From Bacteroidaceae bacterium (GTDB lineage Bacteria; Bacteroidota; Bacteroidia; Bacteroidales; Bacteroidaceae): a stretch of DNA of 64,000 bases. This document shows, in pieces, positions 18,014 to 29,900 of the stretch. The notes under the pieces were generated by a model. That model saw only the letters and a list, made by a program, of their open reading frames with translations, did no database searches and was not told the origin of the DNA. The stretch lies in NCBI GenBank assembly GCA_017453465.1, contig JAFTEV010000061.1, forward strand, positions 38,783-102,782, written 5' to 3'. The position numbers were made by a program, and so were the translations under genes. How positions within the stretch are numbered: position 1 is the stretch's first letter; each line of letters begins with the position of its first letter.

Positions 18014-18118
18014 ATGATATTTGGAAAGAAAATAAAAGAACTCAGAGATGAGCATGGTCTGCTGCAGCGACAGCTGTCAGCAGCGTTAGAGATTGATACC
18101 CCTATGTATAGTAGATAG
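18014..18118 (+). pseudogene. XRE-family HTH regulator, remnant
   Basis: 34 codons: MIFGKKIKELRDEHGLLQRQ, then LSAALEIDTPMYSR and a stop. This is the first three helices of a Cro/C1-type domain, cut where the usual (K/R)-x-ERG helix should follow. It lies directly downstream of the DUF6398 gene in the same direction. It is too short to be a working repressor. Confidence 0.6.
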
Positions 18119-18350
18119 AGCGTTGAACACCTGAATAGTTACAGTAGTTATGAAAAACTCTAAAAAATGCTAATGACTTAGGGCACTTTAGGAACAGGGG
18201 TTCTGCCTTTGGTGGATGGCGTTGGGGATGTTTTTGGGGTGTTTGGACGAATGGCTTGGTGGACTGGGAGGACGGCAGTTCCTTGTGCTGCTGTAGTCTA
18301 TGGAAAAACAGAAGGTTAAGCGGGTTGTGAATAGGCAACCAGCCGGGGCG

Positions 18351-18434
18351 GTGTAGGCAATGCGTCTGGTTCGTGTAGGCAATGAAGTGGGATTGATTGC
18401 CTACGCGGGAGCGACGCATTGCCTATGTCGCTCG
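18351..18434. repeat. GTAGGCAAT palindromic element, copy 2
   Basis: Two left-arm words (GTGTAGGCAATGCGTC, CGTGTAGGCAAT), a centre, and two right-arm words (ATTGCCTACGCGGGAGCG, ACGCATTGCCTATGTCGC). Confidence 0.75.
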
Positions 18435-18612
18435 GAGGTATTGCCGACGGGATGCCGTTGGGGATGGGGTGGTGGAGGCTTGGGTGTGAAGTCCTGCCGT
18501 AAACAGATTTTAACGGATGCTGGAATCTGTCGATTTGAAAGTGCGGATGTGGGGAGGTGAAAGCGGGGCGGTCAACGCTTTGTACCGCAGTTGCGGTCTT
18601 TGGAAAAACCAG

Positions 18613-18672
18613 AAAAAACGAAGTAAAACCAGAAAAAACATGGCTTTGCGTGTTTTCTCTGGTTTTACTTCG
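18613..18672 (-). terminator. Intrinsic terminator of the surface-protein operon
   Basis: A 15-bp perfect arm (18619-18633 with 18658-18672) is extended inside by an AAAAACA/TGTTTT pairing. On the minus strand it is followed by TTTTTT, just after the GLUG gene stop at 18701. Confidence 0.75.
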
Positions 18673-18700
18673 TACGTTTTTGAGTTTTGCGTTTGATATT

Positions 18701-20185
18701 CTAATTGTGAATGATGAATATCTTTCCGTTGTTGATGTAGATGCCTTTGGCTGAAGGCGTGCCGTCCAGTCGGCGGCCACTCAGGTCGTACCAGGGGGTG
18801 GGGGCAGTGGATGGGTCGCTGATGGGGAGGGTGATGGACGTTACGTTTTCTGGCTCGAACTGAAGTTCAAACCTACGAATCTTGGCTGGGGTGGTGGTCT
18901 TCAGCTGGAAGTAGGCGCGGCAGGAGCCAATGGTCATGGCCGCATCGGGGTAATAGAGCAAGTTCTTGTCTCCCAGATAGAGCAGGGTGGGGTTCGCCTC
19001 GGTGATGTTGAGGGGGGAGAAGATACCCTTGAAGTCCACTGTTCCGTCGCTGGTGGTGACGGTGGTGGGCTGGTTGTTGATGGTCACGCCGAGGAAGAGC
19101 GGGTTGGACAGATTGTCGGTGATGGCTTCGTCCCACTTCACGATGTAGGGCTTGCCAGCCTCTATGCTGGTGACATCGGTGAAGTTGATGGTCAGCACGC
19201 CTGTTGAGGCATTGAAACCAGAAGTTATGGGATTCAGCTCCTTGACTGTGGCTCCAGCTATGGGCGAGCGTCCGTTCTGGGTGGCAGGAATGCTGAAGGG
19301 CAGACACAGCGTGTTCCAAGCCTCGTCGCTGTAGATGGTGCGGTCGGCCAAGAGTACTTTCTGGTAGGTTTTCCCATTGGCTGTGCTGAGGGCTTCATCG
19401 TTGCTTGTGGCGTTTGCCAATACGAGGCTGGCTTCAGACTGCTTGCCGTTCATGTAGAAGCAACCTGTGACGGCACCAAGGTTGTTGCCGCAGATGGCTC
19501 CACTCCAGCTGCTGCCATCCCCCTTGCTGCTGACTTCGGCACGCACAAAGCTGTGGCTTACTTTGCCGCCCGAAGTGTTATTGCCGACGATGCCGCTCAG
19601 GTTGTTGTTGGTGTAGGTGCTGCCTGTATATACACGCCCCAGGTTGTAGCAGTTCTCTACGCTTCCCGTGTTTTCGCCAACGATGCCGCCCACGTTGGCG
19701 TTGTTCTGATTCCCATATACGGTTACGCCCCTGTTGGCACAGCCCACGATGGTCCCTTGGTTCCTTCCAGCAATGGCTCCAACGTAGCAGGTTGCGCTGT
19801 AGCCTCCCAATTTGGATATCTGTACGGTAAGGCTGCTGACGGTCAGGTCTTTGATGCAACCTGCTGTACCAACATGGCCGAAGAGACCTGCCATGAAGCC
19901 TGTGTCGGTGGCATTGAGGTCAACTTCGAGGTTGGTAATCTTGTGCCCTTGTCCGTCGAAGGTGCCTTGGAAGGGTTTTGAAGAGGTGCCGATGGGCATC
20001 CAAGGGGTGGCCAGTTCAATGTCTTTCGTCAGCGTGACGGTCTTGCCGCTGTAGTCTGTGCCGCTGTTCACTTCTGTGGCCAACGTAGCCAGCTCACTGG
20101 CTGTAGAGACAGTTGTGATGGTTTGTGCCTTGATGGTTGCCACGGCGAGGAGAAAGGCGGAAATGAGGAGTAGTGTTTTTTTCAT
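18701..20185 (-). CDS. Secreted GLUG-motif surface protein
   Basis: 494 aa with a signal peptide (MKKTLLLISAFLLAVATIKA). Residues about 40-250 are GLUG/beta-helix-like repeats: FQGTFDGQGHKITNLEVD, GLFGHVG, VGGIVGENTGSVENCYNLG, LSGIVGNNT. A second beta-rich domain follows. The C-terminus (PWYDLSGRRLDGTPSAKGIY, then I-N-N-G-K) resembles the short tails seen on Prevotella secreted proteins and echoes the tail of the giant protein encoded upstream. The opening module FQGTFDGQGH is also repeated three times in that protein. It is probably surface-exposed and possibly an adhesin, but no ligand is known. It starts 12 nt after the lipoprotein gene. Confidence 0.78.
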   Translation of the reverse strand: MKKTLLLISAFLLAVATIKAQTITTVSTASELATLATEVNSGTDYSGKTVTLTKDIELATPWMPIGTSSKPFQGTFDGQGHKITNLEVDLNATDTGFMAGLFGHVGTAGCIKDLTVSSLTVQISKLGGYSATCYVGAIAGRNQGTIVGCANRGVTVYGNQNNANVGGIVGENTGSVENCYNLGRVYTGSTYTNNNLSGIVGNNTSGGKVSHSFVRAEVSSKGDGSSWSGAICGNNLGAVTGCFYMNGKQSEASLVLANATSNDEALSTANGKTYQKVLLADRTIYSDEAWNTLCLPFSIPATQNGRSPIAGATVKELNPITSGFNASTGVLTINFTDVTSIEAGKPYIVKWDEAITDNLSNPLFLGVTINNQPTTVTTSDGTVDFKGIFSPLNITEANPTLLYLGDKNLLYYPDAAMTIGSCRAYFQLKTTTPAKIRRFELQFEPENVTSITLPISDPSTAPTPWYDLSGRRLDGTPSAKGIYINNGKIFIIHN

Positions 20186-20197
20186 GTGTGTTGACTT

Positions 20198-20713
20198 TTA
20201 GAATGTCGTTGTAAACATGGGGCGATAGATGCCGCTGTCGCCGATGGGGGCTGTAGAGGCATCGAAAGTGGCCCAGTCTTTCATGGTAAAGATGCGGTGC
20301 AGGCGGTCGCAGTAGTAGTGCAGATCTATGCTCTTTTCACCGCCGCCCCCGTTGGCGATGGTCAGCGGGAAATAGACGAAGCCCATGGTTGACTTGGGGC
20401 TTGTTACGGCACGCACGTCGCCATCTATGGTGGCACACATCAGGTCTTGCTCGCTCTGGTAGTAGGCCAGGGTGTCGCCCAGTTCCACTTGCACCGACAT
20501 GGAGAGTTCGAAGTTTTCATACCGGGGTGCAATCCATGTGGTAGGGCGTGAAGCTGTCCCTTGGGTCAGGTAGGCAGGTGTTTCGGCCAGTCCTTCCGTT
20601 TGTTCTTCTGTCGGTAGTTGTTTGATTGTGTCGTCATCGTCTGAGCTGCACGCCCCCATGATGATGAGGAGAGTGAAGAGTGAGGAGTAAAGTGTGAAAA
20701 ATCTGAGTTTCAT
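20198..20713 (-). CDS. Surface lipoprotein of unknown function
   Basis: 171 aa. The lipobox is LIIMGAC with the cysteine followed by SSDDDD, an acidic stretch like the Bacteroidetes lipoprotein export signal, so surface exposure is likely. The mature part (ETPAYLTQGTASRPTTWIAP...) has no family I recognise. The DNA encoding the signal peptide (20680-20712) closely matches one arm of the GTGAAAAGTGAA repeat found 65 bp upstream. It lies between the giant surface protein and the GLUG protein, in the same direction. Confidence 0.7.
   Translation of the reverse strand: MKLRFFTLYSSLFTLLIIMGACSSDDDDTIKQLPTEEQTEGLAETPAYLTQGTASRPTTWIAPRYENFELSMSVQVELGDTLAYYQSEQDLMCATIDGDVRAVTSPKSTMGFVYFPLTIANGGGGEKSIDLHYYCDRLHRIFTMKDWATFDASTAPIGDSGIYRPMFTTTF
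20680..20712. repeat. Half of a GTGAAAAGTGAA element inside a coding region
   Basis: GTGAAGAGTGAGGAGT and GTGTGAAAAATCTGAGTT match the left arm of the copies at 20776 and 37800, including the AAAAATCT(A/G)AGTT end. Here it encodes the lipoprotein signal peptide. Confidence 0.6.
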
Positions 20714-20733
20714 TGTTCTTGCGGGATTTTCGA

Positions 20734-20760
20734 GGATTTAGGAATTAGGAATGAGGAGTT
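20734..20760. repeat. AATTAGGAATGAGG half-element
   Basis: AGGAATTAGGAATGAGGAG, the same word as the full palindrome at 62664, just upstream of the lipoprotein start. Confidence 0.5.
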
Positions 20761-20775
20761 GATACATCTGATTAA

Positions 20776-20887
20776 GTGAAAAGTGAAGAGTGAAAAGTGA
20801 AAAATCTGAATTTCTGTTTAGCCAGCATCAGGCTGCATTTAGCCCCAGTAATTTAGATTTTTCACTATTCACTTTTAACTTTTCATT
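20776..20887. repeat. GTGAAAAGTGAA palindromic element, copy 1
   Basis: The left arm is GTGAAAAGTGAAGAGTGAAA... ending AAAAATCTGAA. The centre GCCAGCATCAGGCTG... is related to that of copy 2 (the words GGGGCTAAA/GCAGCCT occur in inverted order). The right arm is TTTAGATTTTTCAC...TTCACTTTT. It separates the giant gene from the lipoprotein gene. Confidence 0.75.
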
Positions 20888-20906
20888 TCCATCTACAATT
20901 GTCAAA

Positions 20907-23900
20907 TTACTTAATGATTACTTTCTCGTTGTTGTGGATATATACGCCTGTGGTGGTTGGACGCTTGGCGAGCTTGATGCCACTCAGTGTGTACCAGCCG
21001 TCTGCTGTCAGCTCGTCGCTCGTGACGAAGTCGATGGATGTCGGGTCGTCGGGTGTGCCGAAGGCGGCATCTGGCTGGTAGCTCATCTGGTGGCTGCTGG
21101 TTGTGGCTACCACCTTGTCGTCGTGTTCCAGCGTGAAGATGAGTTCGCTTGTTGCGGCCTTGGCATCGCCTATGTTCAGGTAGAACACGCCCTCAGTGTC
21201 GGCTACGGCCACACCGCAGACTTCGGCTCCACGCCATGCTGTCAGCACATCGCCTTCGGCTGCATCTACACCTTTGGCCTTGGCCACCATGGTCATGCTT
21301 GTGCCGCTTCGGTTCACGTAGCGGGCACGGGCCAAGGAACTGCCTCCGTTGTAGCGCGAAGCACCAAAGTAGATAGGATAGGTGAAGGAGGCACTGCCCG
21401 CAGCATTGCGCTTGAGCATATAGCCCTCGCCCACCTTCATGTACTTCAGTGTTCCCTTCCAGCTCTTGTTGCCGTCGCCATCCACGCTGAGCACGGCAAA
21501 TTCGCTCTGCGACTTGATGATGTCGCCCGCCGAAGCCTTGTCGGTGTAGTCGGCCAGTGCTGTGCCTACAGGCAGGTTCAGCTGTGCGAGATAGCTGATG
21601 CGGTTCCAGCCAGAATGTACTGTCAGGACATCGTAGATGGGGAATCCCGATATGTATGCAGTCTTGTCTCCGTGACTATAGAAGCGGAACATTTGTTCTG
21701 GGTCGATTTTCACCACCTTGTCTGCTTCGTCCCATGCCAGGATGGGATTCTTCGGATCATCGGCATTGTAGAGCTGCTTGTAGGAAATCTGCGCACTGGT
21801 TCCGTCGGCCTTGATAATCTCCAGACCGTCGCCCACGGCCCACTTCGTGGCTCTTCCCAGCAGTTGGCCTATGGGCAAGCGCACTGGTTCCACGTTGAGG
21901 GAAATCCAGTTCCAGCCATCTTGCAGCTGGATGGTCTGCACCACGCCGTTGTTGGCTTCGAACTGGTATGGCTCATCGGGTGTGCCCACGATGCTGCCAA
22001 GGCGGAATGTGCTCACTTCGGGTGAACTCAACAGTACGTGGATGACACCTGTCGAGGCATCGTAGAACTCGTAGCGCAGCGGTGTCTCTTCCGCACTGCT
22101 GCCAAAGATGGTCAGGTAGGCCACGCCACCCTCGGCATTGTTTGGGTCTGCATCCAGCCCAGCCACGCCTAGTGTGCGGTGATCTTCGCCAAAGACAGCC
22201 AGACGGTCCTCTGGGTCATTCATGATGACTCCGCCAATATTCACGTTGGCAATGACGTTCATCGTGAGGTTGCCCTGGAGCAGTGACTGGTCAACAGCCC
22301 AGTCGGGAGCCTCACGGCGCACCTTGATGTTGATGGGCAGCGGCTCGTTCATGCCGTCTTCACCCACAAGGCTGATGACTTCATCGAAGTTGCCGATGTT
22401 GATGTAGGGCGAAATCGTAAACGTGATGGTCTCCTCGCCGAGTGCGCCCACCGAGCCGCTTGTCCGCGAAGCTGTCATCCAGACGGGCGGTCCCTCCAGC
22501 GAGTAGCGACGAGCCTTGCCGCTCAGGTTCTGGATGGTAGCTTCGAATGTGGTCTCCTCGCCATACACAGTCGAGAGCGAGAGGGTCTTCTTGTTCCAGC
22601 GCAGCGGATTGCGATAGACGTAGAGGTCCATGGCCACAGGCGAGGCGAGCAGGTTGCCTTGCATGTCGGCCACGTCGCGCACTACGATATAGACGTGCGT
22701 CTTTTCGATGCGCTCGTCGGGCACGTCGAGGTTGATGAGCAGGTCTTTGCTGTCTGCCACGAAAGAGTATTTGATGTTCTCCAGTGACTGAGTGCCGCGC
22801 ATGGGTGCATAGAGTGTGCGGTCGGCCAGTCGGTCCACCATGTCCTGAGCGACGATGGTGTCACGCTGTGCGGTCAGCTGGCCAGTAGTCTTGTCTTTGT
22901 AGCGTTTCAGACTGACACCCGTAGGCATCAGGCGTTGCTGATTGTCCGTCTGCAACTCGTTCTGCGAGAAGTTCAGGTAGGCCATCAAGCCCATCTCTTC
23001 GCCCGTCGGTGTTATCCTGCTGAATGCCTTGATGCTGTTTTCGGGCAGTGCCATCTCAAACATGGCAATCTCGTCAATGTGTCCCGTGATGGGGGTCTTA
23101 ATGCTGCCAGATTCGTAAGTGGCACCTGCTGCCAGCTGGTTTCCTTTGATGCCGCCCAGCGTATCTACGGCAAAGGTGCTCCTCAGTTCGTTATCCACAT
23201 AGAGGCAGCCCACATTGCGTGAGCGGCACACCGTCAGGGCTGTGTGATGCCATTGTCCGTCGGACACATACGTACTTGTGGGAATGTCAAGACCACCCAG
23301 GTGGAGGTCGAGCGAGCCACCTTTCACACCGAAGTTGAAGTGTTCGCTGGCTTCGGCCTCATCCTCAGCACGTCCGTTGGCCAGCAGCGTGCCCTCCAAG
23401 TCGGAAGTGCGGAACCAGAACATCAGCGTGTAGTCCTGATGGCTCCATCGCTGGAACTTGTCGGGAGCCAGTCGGAAGCCCTGCTGTCCGTCCAGCTTCA
23501 TGCCGATGCCGTCGGGCACCTTCCATGAAGCCCCTGTCAGCGTCAGGTCGCTGCCCGACTCTACGGTGTTGTAGCAATAATCGCCATTGCCCTCATTCAG
23601 CGGATAATTGTCAAGCAGTCCCAGTTCGTAGCCAGTCAGACGTTTCATGCTGTAGTCGCTCATCTCGCTCTGGGACAGTACACGGCCCCACAGCCTGAAC
23701 TCCAGCATTTCGCCTTCGTAGTTTGGTGCCTTGTACCCCCTTCCGAAGTAGGGCTGATTACCGCCAAGCACGAGGGGACCAAAGCCTTCGTAGCAAGCAG
23801 GATGTGTAAACTGGCCAATCTGTTTTGTTCCGTCGTAGAAACTAATGCCTGTAGTCTGGCTGTCCTGGTTGTTCTGGAAGGTGATTTGCACTCGATGCAA

Positions 23901-26900
23901 ACCGTCGAAATCTATAGGTGCCGTCGAAGTGTATTCCTTAGAAACACTGCCAGTCGTGTCTTCCATGGTGATGAAAGCTGTCAGCCGGCGGTCGGCGGTC
24001 AGGCTCAGTTCCAGCTGCTGGCTGCCTTGGCCATGAGTCATAAATGTCATCGGCTGGCCATTGTTGTCGGGCTTAAGCATTACATCCACCGTGAACGACT
24101 TGCCTGCCAGATTGCGCGAACCTTTCGATACGGCAAAGCCATTCCCGTTGAAACGCAGGTCGGTTGAAAGCGCGATGTTGCTCGAATTGGTCTGTCCCAG
24201 CACCTGGAAATTGTTCAGTGGACGCAGATAGTTGCCTGCAATCTGTTCAGAGAAGCGCAGCATAATATCGTCGCCGATGTCCAAGATGCCATCTTCTGGC
24301 TTTGGTGTTCCGAAGAGCTGCGGACGGCGCGTGTCCTTAATTCCAGTCAAGATTTCTGACGAGCGCGTCAGGTAGCCACCACCATGGCGGCAGTAGTTCA
24401 CGGCACGCAGGTCGTACTGCTGCTCAATGGGGTCTATCTCACCGTAGAAGTTGGCCACGATGCGTCCGTCGTCCTCAATCATCTGACAAACGCCGCTGGC
24501 CTTCGCCATCAGGAGCGAATCGCTGTAGAACGAGCAGACGTTCACCCACTCCTTGTCGCCCTGATTCGACAGCTTGTACTGCAGTTCGATGTGGTCGAAG
24601 CCACGGTAGTTCACGTTGAAGCCGTCGATGACCACTGGCATGTAGTATTGCTGGAGGCGTGTGTCGAACTGCGACTCCGTGTTGATTACCCACTTGTCGC
24701 CAGGCAGCGAGATGTTCACCTTGCCCGCCGTAGGCACGAAGTGGGCAGAAAGGTAAACCGTTTGAATACGTTTCTTGTCATTGGAATCGAAGAGGCTGAT
24801 GCCTACATTTTCGTAGTCGAACTCGGCTCCTGGATAGAACTCCACTTGCTTGGTCACCACGCTGCCCGCAGGGATGTAAACAGCAGACCCGGTTCCCGAT
24901 AGTGGCACGCCTTCTATCTGCAACTTGGCACCCTTCGCGTTGGATGGGTCATTCAGGAAGTAGCTGAACACCTCTGTGGCCAGGGCTGGAGCCTCGCTCT
25001 CGTTGGCCATGTGGATGGTGAAGCGTGCAGGTTCGTCGTAGGGCACGTTGCTCACCGTCTGTTCGTCAGCCCAGATGCGTAAGCGGTCAATTTCGATGGT
25101 CTTTGCATCAAGCAGCGTGCCAGCATTGTAGTATTTCGTGAGACGCTCGTCCTCGTATGGTGCACAGGTGGCACCTCCTCGTGTGCGATAAACCAGGCTG
25201 CGGTACATCTGTGGCGTGCTGGTCATATAGCTGCACATGCCACCCAGCGTGCCAGGCACTTTGTTTTCGCCCAGCTTGATGTTCTTCACGAAGTCCTCGC
25301 TGGCATACATAAAGAGCATCTGGTTGACGTCATTCTCTTTATAGCCAGCATCCAGCAGGGCTGCACGACGCTCGTCCATCAGTTGCTGGTTGTTTTGCGT
25401 GCGATATACATCCACCGTCATGTAAGACTTCGTCGAGGGTGCCAATGTGAAACCTACCTTCTTGGTCGCCGTCTCACTCTTTCCATAATTATAATTATAG
25501 TCAACCGAAGCCACGACATTCATCTTAATACTAATAGATGTGCCGAAGGTCTTGATGTCGATTTCCATTCCGTAAGGATCACCTGTAGCTTGTTCAGTGT
25601 GTGTACTTGGTTTGGGGTTCTTTACGTTGAAGCTGCCCGATGAGAAGTTGAAGCCTGTTATCAACGGGAAGAGGAAGTAGCGACTTTCACTCTCGGCCAG
25701 TGTGAAAGCCTCGCTGTAGTTGACGCTGGAGCGTCCGTCCACATCGTAGCTCTTTACCAGGTTGCTGGCTTCCACCTTTTCGCGCTCGTTTACGGCCAGG
25801 AAGCTAATCCACGTCCAGATGTTGCGGTTCAGTGTCTGTATGGAGTCGTTCTGCGAGGCATTCTTGTCCGTGGGGTTTATTTGCTTGTAATAACCGACTT
25901 GTGCAAAGTTCTCGTCGTCCTCAGGTACGCTGCTGATGTAGGCGGGGAAACCTTGGTTGTCGGCCACGGCCTGTGCCGTCACGCTATCCGTACCGACCGA
26001 CAGCAACAGCGAGTTGCGGGTTTTGATGAGGTTCGGAATCAGCTCCTGCTCGATGTGAGACTGCGAGTGGACGAAGGTGCTGTTGATGTGTGTAGATACC
26101 TGCAGCACTTCGTCGCGCACAAGCCACACCTTCTCGCCCTTGCTGTCCTTTCCTTGAGCCAGAGCCTTCATCGTGCCCTGACGCACATTGAAGTTAATGC
26201 CAGCCTCCGAGAACGTGCCACCCTCGTGGGTCTTCAGCATCTGGTAGGTGGAGTCTGCAATGACACGCACGGCGATGGCATCCTCCACGACAGCGTTGCG
26301 TGTCATGCCGATGAATACGTCGGCATCGCGGCCTACAGCCATCTGTCCCGTGGCGGTGCTGATGCGTTCTGTGGTTTCAAAGGTATAGTTATACTGCCAA
26401 CTATTATAATAAGTGGCGACGAAGGGCATTGTGAAGAGATTCGTGCTGCTCGAACTGTTGATTTGTCCCACTTCTTGACCTCCACCAACTCCTGCCCAGA
26501 CACCGTTGTACCAGTCGCTGCCGCCGCCCTTGTTGAACGAGAGGTTCACGCCGGCCTGTGTCTTCACGTTCTGGGTGAAAGAGTAGTTCAGCTTCGTGCC
26601 GCTCTCGATGTAGGCACTGGAGCCACTGCCTGGTGGGTCGCGCAAGATGTCGATGAGGCAAATGCCGCCATCGCTCACGATGCGCCGTCCCTGTTCCTTA
26701 GGCTTCGAGGCCAGCACATAGCCACTCAGGGCTTTGCCTCCGAGGGGCTTGATGTCGTAGAAGGTGCTGTCATATTCCATGCTGATGGTGAGCGTCTTCA
26801 GTGCCATGTCGCCCTCCTCGGTAAAGGTCAGATTCTGCGGAATGAAGGAATAGACGGCTTCGCCTAAGCTGTCCAGCTGAATCTCCTTGGTCTCAGTGGT

Positions 26901-29900
26901 GCTGACAAGGCCGTTCTCCACCTGCACACGTCCGCCGGGCAGGTGCACCACGTCTGGCTCATACTGCTTGTTGTCGTTGTTCCAGAAGTATTGCTCCTCG
27001 GCAGCCAGCATCAACATGATGGGGCTTCCCGCCATGAATACGGGATGGCCGAAGCTGTAGCTCAGGGAGTCGTTCCATAGCTCGATGTCGTAGCTCTTGC
27101 CCGTGTTGTCCTGGTCGTTATACTGCTTGATGCCGAAGTAGTTCTCCCCCGTCATGTTGTACTGCTTCACTGCCAGCGTGGGCGCAGCATGATAGATGCG
27201 GTTCCAAGTGGCTGTGTCGCCGTCAACGTATTTTGTGAGGTCGAGTGTCTGTCCCACTTCGCCAGCCTGGAACAGCGTGGCGTAGCCCTGTGCATAGACC
27301 TCTGTCACTTTGTATTTCACGGGCAGCATCGGTACGAGGTATTCGCCCGTCTCTACATCGGGATAGATGACGAGGCGATGGCGATAGACATCCAACTGGC
27401 AGGTGTCAACCGGACCCACGGCATAGCGGCGATGCAGCTCGGTAACACTGGAGTTCAGCTGGTCGCGCACCAGATAGGAAGCATTGTCGCCCTCCAGCTG
27501 CATGACGATGGTGATGGAGTCGCCCAGGTTGTTGCGCGAGAGCGACTGGCCCAGCGGCAGGTCGCCCTGGTCGTCGCCACCCACCACGCGACCATGGAGC
27601 ATGACGTGAGTCTGGTCCCAGAACACATACAGGGGAATTTCTTTCTGCCAGTTATGCTTCGTTGGTTCCCTGTCGTCAGGATTCATGTAGAAGCCGTTGT
27701 TTGCAAAGACGTGACCATCTTTCACCACGCGGATGGTGTGCGAACCCTGTGGCACACTGATGGTGAAGTTACCCTGCGAGTCGCTCTGGATGGGCTGGCC
27801 AGAACCATTCTTCACGATGGCTCCATCGCGCTCAAACAGCGCACCCACCACTGGCACGCTGGTGCCCTCGTAGATTACTTGTCCAGAGAAGCGGTAATAG
27901 TTGTTTTGCGTGAAGCGCAGGTTGGTGACAAGGTTCTTGGTGTCGTCGAAAGTAGCCGACAGTGCATCCATTGCCTGCATTTCGCCAGTTATATCTACGG
28001 AGATGATGTAGGTGGCGGCACCCTGATAGATGAGTCCGCCAATCTCGAAGAAACCAGCCTCGTCGGTCACGGTGCTCTTCTCGAAAGCTCCTTCAAGGCC
28101 TCCCTTATCAGGGGTTGCCTTCACGGTGACACCAGCCATGGCTGTGCCGTCGGCCAGTCGGAGATAGCCGCGCACCATGCCGGTAGGTTCACAGCCCGCA
28201 GTAATTTCCATCCGGCTGATGTGCAGACCTTCGCACTGCGTCACGCCCTCTATAGTATATATGTACGCGTGTTGGGGTTGCGCCGTGCGGTCCATGTAGG
28301 ACATCTGGTCGTACATGTTGGCCAGCGTATCTACCTTCTCCATCATCTTGTCGTAACGCAGGATGCGGTAGTAGTCGCCCAGCCCCGTAGTCTCCCACGT
28401 CAGGGTGACGGCGGTCTGCAGGGTGTCGGCCTTCAGACTGGTAATCTGGACGTTGTTGTTGAAGGCATAGACGAAGCCCTCGTCCGCAGCTATGCGTGCA
28501 GGCACAACGCCGCCTGTGCTTACGGGCGTAAGGGGAGAGCTGCCTTGCTCTACGGTGAAGTTGAACTTATGGTCAACGCACGAGGTGGTGAGTTGCTGTG
28601 TGAAGTGTCCTGTCGCAATCTCTTCCTTCGAGAGTTCGTAACGCTCGGTATAGAGTATTTCTTCCTCGTAGTCGGGTATTGCTATGATTTGGGCGGGTAC
28701 TACAGTTCCTGCGTCGTCCACCATCCACTGCGTCTTTTCCAGTTTGAGTACCAGCTCTTCGGGAGTCATTCCTGCGGGCACGGTGTTGACATTATACCAT
28801 TTCTTGTCGTAGGTCCAGTTGTTGGTGCCAGGGAAGGATTCGCAGGTGTTTTCTTCTAATTCCAGTATGCTGGCATTCGAGGTGGTGAATCCTTTGTACT
28901 GCCCACCGTGTTCGAGGCAGTTCTCCACTGTTGTCTTGTAGTAGCCGTCGAGGGTTATGTTTCCGATGAAGGCACCAGTCCAAGACGGGCCGATGGCGTT
29001 GTTGTTGGCTATGCCGCCGTCGAAGAGGCAGTTCCGCAGGATGTTGGTAGCGGAATTGCCACACCCGACGAAGCCGCCGGCCACGTGGTCGTAAGTGTAG
29101 ATGTAGGCCGAAACGTGGCATTTGTCGATGGTGAGCGTGCCGCCGTCGGTGGAGCAGCCCACCAGTCCTGATGTGTAGCGGCTGCCCCAAACTTCACCCT
29201 TCACGTTGAGGTTGCTGATGCTGGTGGTTCCGCCTACATACTGGAAGGGAGCCATGTAGTTCTCCGGCTTGTCGAAGTCGAGGTCGAGGGTGATGGTATG
29301 GCCGTTGCCGTCGAAGTCACCCTGGTAGGGGGCATCGGCAGTACCTACGGGCTGTGCCACGGTGATGTCGGCCAGCAGGATGGCATCTACGCTCTGTCGG
29401 CCTCCTGCGGCTTTCACCTTGTTTACAAAGGTCTGCCAGTCTGCTGCGTTTTTGATGTTATAATGTGTATCCCTTTTATCTATGGACCCGGGGTCTTCGA
29501 TGGTGGTTTTCTCGATGTTCAGCACCAGCTTGGCACGGTCGTCCCAGAGCACGGTGGCGTAGGCAGAGTCGTTCTCCGTGGCCATGATGGGCATGAGGTT
29601 GCCGCCCACCAGTTCCCAGTCGGCACCCAGGGTTTCGAGCAGGTCAGTCTTTGCCTGGTCGCTCAACATCGATTTGTACAGGATGGGAACCGCTGCATTG
29701 TCGCGGACATGCCAGTTTGCATAGTCCAGTTGCTTGACCATTTCCTCGGCTGTCTTGGTGTCGACGTAGTTGGTCTCGCTCCAGTTCTGATAGCTCCAGT
29801 TGTTTTTGCTGTTGTCTGTGTTGCCGTATGCCTTGCCGCCGTTCTTGTAGTTCATGCCGGCATGATCGACATAGCTGTATTTGCCGTTCTCCAGGCAGTT

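Larger units (their letters stand above)
18119..18700. other. Intergenic region with repeat and terminator
   Basis: No gene supported. It contains GTAGGCAAT element copy 2 and the terminator hairpin of the surface-protein operon. The small frames here arise from the repeat. Confidence 0.6.
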
